6,969 nucleotides of DNA from Acidobacteriota bacterium (GTDB lineage: Bacteria; Acidobacteriota; Vicinamibacteria; Vicinamibacterales; CAVVIG01). The DNA is taken from contig QHWK01000032.1 of the NCBI GenBank assembly GCA_003223775.1, positions 1 through 6,969 of the forward strand, given 5' to 3'. A program made the position numbers and the translations under genes. Positions 1-5,792 of the stretch are shown here, piece by piece. The notes below the pieces were generated by a model. The model saw nothing but the letters and a program-made list of their open reading frames with translations. It was not told the DNA's origin and made no database searches. The number at the start of each line of letters is the position of its first letter. Within the stretch, counting starts at the first letter, position 1.

Positions 1-443
1 GCGCGCGCCGGCTCGTTGAAGCCGATGTGGCCGTTGGTGCCGAGGCCGAGGAGCTGCAGATCGATCCCGCCCGCGCGGCGAATCGCGCGCTCGTAGCGCT
101 CGCACTCGGCCGCGACGTCTCGCACGGTGCCGTTCAGAAAATGGATCCGCCGCGCCGTGAGATCGACGTGGTCGAACAGATGCCGCTGCATGAAGGCGCG
201 ATAGCTGCGCGGATCGCGACCGTCGAGGCCGAGGAACTCGTCGAGGTTGAAGGTCGTGGCGCGGCGAAAACTCGCGCGGCCGGCGCCGTGCAGGCGCACG
301 ATCTCGTCATACAGCGGAATCGGCGTGCGGCCGGTCGGCAGGCCGAGGACGAGGCGCGGGTTCGCGCGCAGCGCGCGCGCCACGTCGCGCGCCGCGGCGC
401 GGGCCAGACGGCTGGCGGTGTCAAAGACTCTGACGCGCATCAT
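1..443 (-). CDS. nagB: Glucosamine-6-phosphate deaminase, C-terminus cut by window edge
   Basis: This cytoplasmic enzyme converts glucosamine-6-phosphate to fructose-6-phosphate and ammonium, the last step of amino-sugar catabolism. About 147 of an expected 240-270 residues are present. Visible family motifs are the phosphate-binding loop LGLPTGRTP (residues 33-41), the catalytic segment FNLDEFLGL with D68 (E. coli D72 by motif alignment), FDHVD (90-94), FLNG (102-105) and GLGTNGHIGFNEP (133-145) with H139 and E144. N137 stands where E. coli has Asp141; Asn is normal in Bacillus-type NagB. Two ATGs are adjacent (443-441 and 440-438). The first lies inside the heptamer repeat, so the second may be the original start. 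It sits 80 bp downstream of the N-acetylglucosamine kinase gene on the same strand, probably as one transcript. The identification is secure; only the exact start and the missing end are uncertain. Confidence 0.95.
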   Translation of the reverse strand, partial: MMRVRVFDTASRLARAAARDVARALRANPRLVLGLPTGRTPIPLYDEIVRLHGAGRASFRRATTFNLDEFLGLDGRDPRSYRAFMQRHLFDHVDLTARRIHFLNGTVRDVAAECERYERAIRRAGGIDLQLLGLGTNGHIGFNEPAR

Positions 444-495
444 GGCTGATGGCTGATGGCTGAGGGCTGATGGCTAATGGCTGATGGCTGATGGC
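442..495. repeat. Tandem heptamer array, ATGGCTG x about 7.7
   Basis: Seven full units of ATGGCTG run head to tail at 442-448, 449-455, 456-462, 463-469 (AGGGCTG), 470-476 (ATGGCTA), 477-483 and 484-490, followed by a partial ATGGC at 491-495. Two units carry a single substitution. The array begins on the start codon of nagB, whose first ATG reads the complement of the first unit, and fills the gap after the kinase gene. Its function is unknown. It looks like a short intergenic repeat that can expand by slippage. Confidence 0.95.
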
Positions 496-531
496 GCAAA
501 GGCCAGCCATGAGCCATCAGCCATCAGCCAT
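477..531. repeat. Perfect 19-bp inverted repeat formed by opposing heptamer blocks
   Basis: The arms are 477-495 and 513-531, exact reverse complements separated by a 17-nt loop. The right block is built from inverted units CAGCCAT (504-510), GAGCCAT (511-517), CAGCCAT (518-524) and CAGCCAT (525-531), so alternative pairing registers are possible. In the kinase-to-nagB mRNA it would fold just at and after the kinase stop codon (526-524). No clear U-tract follows on the minus strand, so a classical rho-independent terminator is not supported. An mRNA-stabilising hairpin, a processing site or a mobile palindromic repeat are all possible. Confidence 0.9.
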
Positions 532-567
532 GACGGCTTTGTGTTTCGTCAGCCATGACGGGTTTGT
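524..567. repeat. 19-bp direct repeat at the kinase 3' end
   Basis: Positions 524-542 and 549-567 share 18 of 19 bases (TCAGCCATGACGGCTTTGT against TCAGCCATGACGGGTTTGT), with a 25-bp offset. Each copy begins with the same CAGCCAT unit as the neighbouring array. Read on the minus strand, each copy offers a TGA stop (526-524 and 551-549) in a different frame, because 25 is not a multiple of 3. The last dozen or so codons of the kinase gene are therefore repeat-derived. Confidence 0.85.
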
Positions 568-1433
568 ACTGAGGCACGACCGCGCGGCCGCGCGCCTCGG
601 CCAGCGCCAGCCACACGGCGCCGACCGCCGGCTCGGCGTCGAGCATCTGGACCGTCGACCGCGGCGCGATTTCCACGAGCCGCCGCGTCAATTCGTGCGC
701 GAGCCACGGCACGACGCGGAAGGCGCCGCCGGCCAGATGGAAGACGAACGCATCGCCGCGCATCTCGAGCCGCGTCGTCACCGACCGCGCGCCGAGCACG
801 AGCTCGTCGGCGGCGCGCTCGAGCACGCGCATCGCCACCGCGTCCCCCTGCTCCGCTGCGCGCTGCACGATCGGCCCGAGCGCCGCGACGCTCATGCGCG
901 GGTGCGCGCGGTCGTACACGATCCGCGGCAGCCGCGACACGTCGTCGACCTTGAAGTGCGCGAGGATCTGCGCGGTCAGCGCGCTCTCGGGCCCGCGGCC
1001 GTCGGCGGCGCGCATCACCGCCGCGAGCGCTTCGCGCCCGATCCAGTAGCCGCTGCCTTCGTCGCCGATGATGTGTCCCGGCGATGACCACGATGCCCGG
1101 GTTGTCGCCCGCGCCGGCCACGAGCGCGATGAGCGCGTCGTTGACGACGAGGATCCGCGACTTGTAGCCGATGCGCCGCATCATCGCGCGCACGACCTGC
1201 GCCTCGTCGTCGCGATCGACGCCGGCGATGCCGAGGCAGATCGCGGCGGGCACGATCGCGCGATCGCCGATCGCGCGCTCCATCACGTCGTGGAGCGCCT
1301 TCTCGACGGCGAGCTCGCCCGCCGCGTGCAGATTCGCGCCGGGCCCGCGCGCCTCCGAGACGATCGCGCCGTGTTCGTCCGCGAGCAGACACATCGTCTT
1401 GGTGCCGCCCGCATCGATGCCGAGAACGTGCAT
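524..1433 (-). pseudogene. nagK: N-acetylglucosamine kinase (BadF/NAGK family), frameshifted by an internal deletion
   Basis: Family role: ATP-dependent 6-phosphorylation of N-acetylglucosamine (some relatives also use N-acetylmuramic acid) in the cytoplasm. The N-terminal part (1433-1074, 120 residues) has the phosphate-1 motif IDAGGTKT (D7-T13), LGIAGVDR (67-74), VVNDA with the expected catalytic Asp (D99) and VVIAGT (115-120). There the frame changes. From 1078 a second frame continues GHIIGDEGSGYWIG and the normal C-terminal half to the TGA at 526-524. Relatives carry about 19-20 residues between GT and GHxxGDEGS, including GTGS and GGWG; these are absent. The two fragments total about 304 residues, and adding the gap gives about 324, a normal length. 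Without the shift, the first frame reads Arg-rich nonsense to a TGA at 551-549. Either this is a true pseudogene or a sequencing/assembly deletion. The family call is firm; kinase substrate specificity is inferred from nagB next door. Confidence 0.85.
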
Positions 1434-1442
1434 GCTCGATCG

Positions 1443-1471
1443 ATTCTATGCTACGCTCCGCTGCCTTTCAT
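1443..1471 (-). promoter_or_regulatory. Candidate sigma70-like promoter for the kinase-nagB transcript
   Basis: On the minus strand, ATGAAA (1471-1466, 4 of 6 to TTGACA) is followed after exactly 17 bp by TAGAAT (1448-1443, 5 of 6 to TATAAT). Transcription would start near 1436, only a few bases before the ATG at 1433, giving an almost leaderless mRNA. That agrees with the absence of a convincing Shine-Dalgarno sequence before the kinase start. The 96-bp divergent gap (1434-1529) also holds a palindrome TCGATCGA (1436-1443), too short to call an operator. I found no convincing promoter for the plus-strand operon in the gap. Confidence 0.4.
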
Positions 1472-1529
1472 GGTCCGCGCAGCCGTGCGCACTTCGATCG
1501 CCGTGCCTGCTGCGCGGCATTCCTCGTAA

Positions 1530-2999
1530 GTGGGCTTCTCTGCCGTCGACTACGCGGTGCTCGCCGCCTATCTTGTCGGCATCACCTGGTTCGGCAGCCG
1601 CTTCAGGAAATCGCACCGCTCGGTCAAGGACTACTTCGTCGGATCGCGGCGGACGCCGTGGCTCGTCATCAGCCTGTCGATCGTCGCCACCGAGACGAGC
1701 ACGCTCACGCTGATCGGCGTGCCGGCGCTCGCCTACACCGTCTATCCGCGTCCGGAGCTCGGCGGCAGCTTCACCTATCTGCAGGTCGTCGCCGGCTATA
1801 TCGTCGCGCGCTTCGCCATCAGCTGGCTGTTCATCCCGGCGTACTTTCAGGGCGGGATGCTGACGGCGTACGAGCTGCTGAACCAGCGGTTCGGCCCGCA
1901 GGCGAAGCACTTCACCGCGTCGCTCTTCCTCGTGATGCGCGCGCTCGCCGAGGGCGTGCGCGTGTTCGCGGCGTCGCTCGTCCTCGCCGCGGTACTCGGC
2001 GCGAGCATGCCCGGCCTCCCGCACCTCTGGCTCTGGTCGATCGTCATCGTCGGCCTGCTGACGCTCGTCTACACGTACGAAGGCGGCATCGCCGCCGTCA
2101 TCTGGACCGATCTCGTGCAGCTCGTCATCTACGTCGGCGGCTCGCTGCTGGCCGCGTACATGCTGGTGCAGCTCGTGCCCGGCGGCTGGGCCGCGGTCGT
2201 CGACGACGCCCGCGCGGCCGGCAAGCTGCAGGCGATCTCGTGGTCGTGGGATCTCACGGTGCCGTTTACGTTCTGGGCCGGACTCATCGGCGGCTGTTTT
2301 CTGACGATGGCCTCGCACGGCACCGATCAGCTGCTCGTCCAGCGGCTCCTCACGTGCCGCAACCAGCGCGAGAGCCAGATCGCGCTCATCGTCTCGGGCT
2401 TCGTCGTCTTCGCGCAGTTCGCGCTGTTCCTGACGATCGGAATGATGCTGCACGCGTACTACGCGCACCACCCGCTGCCGCCAATGGCGAGCAACGACGA
2501 GATTTTTCCGGCCTTCATCGTGCGCAGCCTGCCGCACGGCGTGGCCGGCCTCGTGATTGCCGCGATCTTCGCGGCCGCGATGTCGAACCTGAGCGGCTCG
2601 CTCAACTCGCTCGCGTCGACGACCGTGCTGGACTTCTATCAGCCGCTCGCCGGCCGCGGCGTGGACGACGCGCGGCTGCTCGCGTTGTCGCGATGGCTCA
2701 CGGCATCGTGGGGCATCGTGCTCATTGCGATCGCCATCGCCGCGCGCGACTGGGGATCGGTGTTCACCGTCGGCCTCACGATCGCGTCGATCGTCTACGG
2801 TCCGATGCTCGGCGCGTTCCTCCTCGGCGTCCTGACGACGAGCGCGACGCAAACGGGCGTGATGGCGGGCATCGCCGTCTCGCTGGCCGCGATGATCGCC
2901 GTCCGCGTCTTCACGCCGCTGGCGTGGACCTGGTACGTGCTCGCCGGCGCGTCGATGTGCGCAGCTGTCGGTCTGCTGGTGAGCCGTGCCGCTCGATGA
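1530..2999 (+). CDS. Sodium:solute symporter (SSS/SLC5 family), first of two
   Basis: An inner-membrane transporter predicted to couple Na+ influx to solute uptake; 489 residues is the usual family size. About 13 hydrophobic helices can be traced. They start with residues 7-22, then the DYFVGSRRTPWLVISLSIVA segment (the family's hallmark second helix region), and end near residue 485. MASHGTDQLLVQR (D266, Q267) matches the conserved loop after helix 7. MSNLSGSLNSLAS (351-363) is the Ser/small-residue helix that in vSGLT helps form the Na2 site. The start is GTG at 1530, directly preceded by an in-frame TAA (1527-1529), so no longer start exists; GFSAVDYAV is a typical N-terminus. Its 3' end overlaps the serine hydrolase gene by 14 bp. 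The substrate cannot be read from sequence; the neighbouring amino-sugar genes suggest an amino sugar or muropeptide. Confidence 0.93.
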   Translation: MGFSAVDYAVLAAYLVGITWFGSRFRKSHRSVKDYFVGSRRTPWLVISLSIVATETSTLTLIGVPALAYTVYPRPELGGSFTYLQVVAGYIVARFAISWLFIPAYFQGGMLTAYELLNQRFGPQAKHFTASLFLVMRALAEGVRVFAASLVLAAVLGASMPGLPHLWLWSIVIVGLLTLVYTYEGGIAAVIWTDLVQLVIYVGGSLLAAYMLVQLVPGGWAAVVDDARAAGKLQAISWSWDLTVPFTFWAGLIGGCFLTMASHGTDQLLVQRLLTCRNQRESQIALIVSGFVVFAQFALFLTIGMMLHAYYAHHPLPPMASNDEIFPAFIVRSLPHGVAGLVIAAIFAAAMSNLSGSLNSLASTTVLDFYQPLAGRGVDDARLLALSRWLTASWGIVLIAIAIAARDWGSVFTVGLTIASIVYGPMLGAFLLGVLTTSATQTGVMAGIAVSLAAMIAVRVFTPLAWTWYVLAGASMCAAVGLLVSRAAR

Positions 3000-4044
3000 C
3001 GCGCGCCGGGTGGTTGAGGCGGCGATCGCCGCGCACACGTTTCCGGCGGCGGCCGTCGAGGCCGGCGGCAGCGCCGGCGTGCTCTGGGCCGGTTCGTTCG
3101 GCCGGCTGACGTTCGACGCCGACGCGCTCGCGGCGCTCGACGACACGATCTTCGATCTCGCGTCGCTCACCAAGCCGCTCGCAACCGGATCGGCGGCCAT
3201 GGAGATGGTGCGCACCGGCGCGCTGGCGCTCGACGCGCCGGTTTCCGGTTTCTTCGACGAGTGGCGCGGCATCGAGCGCGAGGCGGTGACGGTGCGCGAT
3301 CTGCTCGAGCACGCGTCTGGTCTGCCCGCGCGGCTCGTCGATCAGCCGCCGGCGACGCGCCGCGAGTTCGAGCACGACATCTCGACGATCGCGCTCGAAT
3401 ACCCGCCGCGCAGCCGATCGATCTACAGCGACCTCGGCTTCATCCTGCTTGCGTTTCTGCTCGAGCGGATCGCCGGCGCGGCGCTCCCGTCGCTCTTCGA
3501 TCCCGTCCTCGCGCCGCTCCGAGTGGCGCCCCCCGAGTATCTCGGCTTCGAGCCGCCGCCTCCGCTGCGCGGCCGATGCGCGCCGACGCTGCCGATGGAC
3601 GTGGATCCCCGGCGCGGACGCCGGCTCGCCGGCGAGGTGCACGACAATTACGCGGCGGCGCTCGGCGGCGCCGCCGGCCATGCGGGCCTGTTCGGCACGG
3701 CCGCGGGCGTCGGCGCGTTCGCGCGCGCCTTCCTGCGCGCCGCGCGCGGCCTCGACGGCGCGCCGTTTTCGACGGCGCTCGTGCCGCTGTTCGTCGCGCG
3801 AAGCGGCGTGCCCGGCAGCTCGCGCGCGCTCGCCTGGGATACGATGCTGCCGACCTCGTCGTGCGGGACGCGGATGTCGGCGCAGGCGTTCGGCCACGTC
3901 GGCTACACCGGCACGTCCGTGTGGATCGATCCGGCGCGCGATCGCTACTTCGTGCTGCTCACCAACCGCGCGTGCGGCGGCGGCACGCTCGAGGAGATGC
4001 GCGCGGCGCGCCGCGCCTTTCACGACGCGCTCGGCGATCTATGA
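2986..4044 (+). CDS. Serine hydrolase of the beta-lactamase / DD-peptidase (S12) fold
   Basis: A 352-residue penicillin-recognising-fold hydrolase. The nucleophile motif SLTK (S60, K63) follows FDLA. The second motif is Y147-S-D in IYSDLGFILL. The third is HVGYTGTSVWIDP (H304-G306), replacing the KTG triad as in many esterase/peptidase members of the family. GHAGLFGTA near the middle is also typical. The N-terminus (PLDDARRVVEAAIAAH) is a soluble helix with no signal peptide or lipobox, so a cytoplasmic location is predicted. The GTG start at 2986 overlaps the upstream symporter by 14 bp and has GGTGAG a few bases before it; the stop overlaps the next gene as ATGA. Known relatives include B. 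subtilis AmiE (YbbE), an N-acetylmuramyl-L-alanine amidase in a muropeptide-recycling operon. A similar amidase/peptidase role here is inference; an esterase or D-aminopeptidase is equally possible. Antibiotic resistance is unlikely without export. Confidence 0.88.
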   Translation: MPLDDARRVVEAAIAAHTFPAAAVEAGGSAGVLWAGSFGRLTFDADALAALDDTIFDLASLTKPLATGSAAMEMVRTGALALDAPVSGFFDEWRGIEREAVTVRDLLEHASGLPARLVDQPPATRREFEHDISTIALEYPPRSRSIYSDLGFILLAFLLERIAGAALPSLFDPVLAPLRVAPPEYLGFEPPPPLRGRCAPTLPMDVDPRRGRRLAGEVHDNYAAALGGAAGHAGLFGTAAGVGAFARAFLRAARGLDGAPFSTALVPLFVARSGVPGSSRALAWDTMLPTSSCGTRMSAQAFGHVGYTGTSVWIDPARDRYFVLLTNRACGGGTLEEMRAARRAFHDALGDL

Positions 4045-5789
4045 CGCTCACCTTCGTCGACTGGCTCGTCATCGCCGCGTATTTCGCGCTGAACCTGGCC
4101 ATCGGCGTCTACTACGCGAGCCGCGCGCGCGGCAGCACGACGGAGTTCTTCCTCTCGGGCCGGAACGTGCCGTGGTGGCTCGCCGGCACGTCGATGGTCG
4201 CCACCACGTTCGCCGCCGATACGCCGCTCGTGGTCACCGGCATGGTGGCGCGCTACGGCATCGCGGGGAACTGGCTCTGGTGGAACATGGCGGCGAGCGG
4301 CATGCTCACCGTCTTCGTGTACGCGCGGTTGTGGCGGCGCGCCGGCGTGATGACCGACGTCGAGTTCGCGGAGCTGCGCTACGCCGGCCGGCCCGCGGCG
4401 TTCCTGCGCGGCTTCCGCGCGCTGTATCTCGGCATCCCGATCAACTGCATCATCATCGGCTGGGTGAACCTCGCGATGATGAAGATCCTGCAGGTGACGC
4501 TCGCGCTCGACGCCGCGCAGGCGCTCTGGGCGCTGCTCGCGATGCTCGTCTTCACCGCGTTCTACACGACGCTCGCCGGGCTCTGGGGCGTGCTGGTGAC
4601 CGACCTCGTGCAGTTCGTCCTCAAGATGGGGATGGTGACGGCGCTCGCCTACTACGCCGTGCGCGCCACCGGCGGCCTCGCCGCGCTCGAGCAGAAAGTC
4701 CGCGCGCTCGACGCGGCTGCGGGCGGCGGATCGCGCCTCTCGTTCTTTCCGTCGTCCGACTCCGCGTGGATGCCGGCCATCACGCTCTTCGTGTACCTCG
4801 GCGTGAACTGGTGGGCGAGCTGGTATCCCGGCGCCGAACCGGGCGGCGGCGGCTACGTCGCGCAGCGGATCTTTTCGGCGCGCACGGAGCGCGACGGCTT
4901 GTTGGCGACGCTCTGGTTCAACATCGCGCATTACGCCATCCGGCCGTGGCCGTGGATTCTCACGGCGCTCGCCTCGCTCGTCCTCTATCCGACGCTCGCG
5001 GACAAGGAATCGGGCTACGTGCGAACGCTGATGGACCCGGCAGTGTTTCCGCCGGCGCTCCGCGGCGTGATGCTCGCGGCGTTCGCCGCCGCGTACATGT
5101 CGACGATCGGCACGCAGCTCAATTGGGGCGCGTCCTACGTCGTCAACGACTGCTACCGCCGCTTCCTGCGCCGCGACGCCGCCGAGCGCGAGTACGTCGT
5201 CGTCTCACAGCTCGTCACCGTCGGCCTCATGCTCGTGTCGATCTACGTGACGCTGCATCTCGCGTCGATCGAGCAGGCGTGGAAGCTGCTCATCGTCACC
5301 GGCGCGGGCACGGGCGCGGTGCTGCTGCTCCGCTGGTTCTGGTGGCGCATCAACGCGTGGTCCGAGGTCTCGGCGATGGCTGCCGCGGCGGTCGTGTCGT
5401 TGTACCTGCAGCTCGGATTGCGGTGGGACAGCGATCGGCCGCGCGATTTCGCCTACATCATGATCGTCACCGTCGCGATCACGACGGTCGTCTGGATTGC
5501 GGCGACGTTTCTGACCAGGGCCGAGCGGGACGAGACGCTGATCGCCTTCTATCGCCGCGTGCGGCCGCAAGGGCCCGGATGGAAGCCGATCGCCGCCCAA
5601 GCCGGCGCGGTCGCGGTTTCCGGATCGCTGCGCGTCGAGCTGCTCAACGCGCTGCTCGGCTGCATCTTCGTCTACAGCGCGCTCTTCGGCGTCGGCGAGC
5701 TGCTGCTGCGCAGCGTTGCGCTCGGATGCGCGCTGCTCGCGCTCTCTGCCCTCGCGGCAGCGGCCATCACGCGCACGCTTTCGTCCTAA
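4041..5789 (+). CDS. Sodium:solute symporter (SSS/SLC5 family), second, extended type
   Basis: A 582-residue polytopic membrane protein. The ATG at 4041 lies in the ATGA overlap with the hydrolase stop, a classic translational-coupling arrangement. The frame is open upstream to 3261, but that part lies wholly within the hydrolase gene and reads as an Arg-rich shadow. Family marks are TEFFLSGRNVPWWLAGTSMV (about residues 34-53), AQRIFSARTERDG (from about residue 274) and YMSTIGTQLNWGASYVVNDC (352-371), the helix that carries Na+-site residues in relatives. After the core come extra helices with a cytoplasmic-type stretch, LIAFYRRVRPQGPGW, then two more hydrophobic segments, making it about 90 residues longer than the first symporter. 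It differs clearly from that protein, so it is not a recent duplicate. Its substrate is unknown; co-transcription suggests a compound related to the hydrolase's substrate or product. Confidence 0.93.
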   Translation: MTLTFVDWLVIAAYFALNLAIGVYYASRARGSTTEFFLSGRNVPWWLAGTSMVATTFAADTPLVVTGMVARYGIAGNWLWWNMAASGMLTVFVYARLWRRAGVMTDVEFAELRYAGRPAAFLRGFRALYLGIPINCIIIGWVNLAMMKILQVTLALDAAQALWALLAMLVFTAFYTTLAGLWGVLVTDLVQFVLKMGMVTALAYYAVRATGGLAALEQKVRALDAAAGGGSRLSFFPSSDSAWMPAITLFVYLGVNWWASWYPGAEPGGGGYVAQRIFSARTERDGLLATLWFNIAHYAIRPWPWILTALASLVLYPTLADKESGYVRTLMDPAVFPPALRGVMLAAFAAAYMSTIGTQLNWGASYVVNDCYRRFLRRDAAEREYVVVSQLVTVGLMLVSIYVTLHLASIEQAWKLLIVTGAGTGAVLLLRWFWWRINAWSEVSAMAAAAVVSLYLQLGLRWDSDRPRDFAYIMIVTVAITTVVWIAATFLTRAERDETLIAFYRRVRPQGPGWKPIAAQAGAVAVSGSLRVELLNALLGCIFVYSALFGVGELLLRSVALGCALLALSALAAAAITRTLSS

Positions 5790-5792
5790 CCG

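Noticed and set aside
442..531. CRISPR array or attachment site
   Set aside because: The units are 7 bp with no spacers, there is no cas or integrase gene nearby, and the symmetry is that of a simple palindromic microsatellite.
491..1087. 198-residue plus-strand open frame over the kinase region
   Set aside because: It starts inside the heptamer array, is rich in Arg/His/Glu and lies opposite a recognisable kinase C-terminal half.
1050..1090. Programmed ribosomal frameshift in the kinase
   Set aside because: There is no slippery heptamer at the junction, and about 20 conserved residues are also missing, which frameshifting cannot explain.
549..1433. Taking the 294-residue minus-strand frame as an intact kinase
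   Set aside because: After residue 120 the sequence becomes Arg/Ala nonsense, while the true C-terminal half (GDEGSGYWIG onward) lies in another frame; the locus is better described as a broken gene.
1436..1500. TCGATCGA palindrome and a second CGATCG near 1495-1500 as a repressor operator pair
   Set aside because: The elements are short, CGATCG words recur by chance in GC-rich DNA, and their flanks do not match each other well enough to call a binding site.
1446..3272. 608-residue minus-strand open frame opposite the first symporter
   Set aside because: It is Arg/Glu/Asp/His-rich with no recognisable domain. High third-position GC removes stops from the antisense frame. The plus-strand symporter has clear family motifs over the same bases.
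3261..4040. Upstream extension of the second symporter frame by 260 residues (possible fusion)
   Set aside because: This stretch is the out-of-frame reading of the serine hydrolase and is Arg-rich. The ATGA overlap at 4041 gives a natural start with a typical SSS N-terminus.
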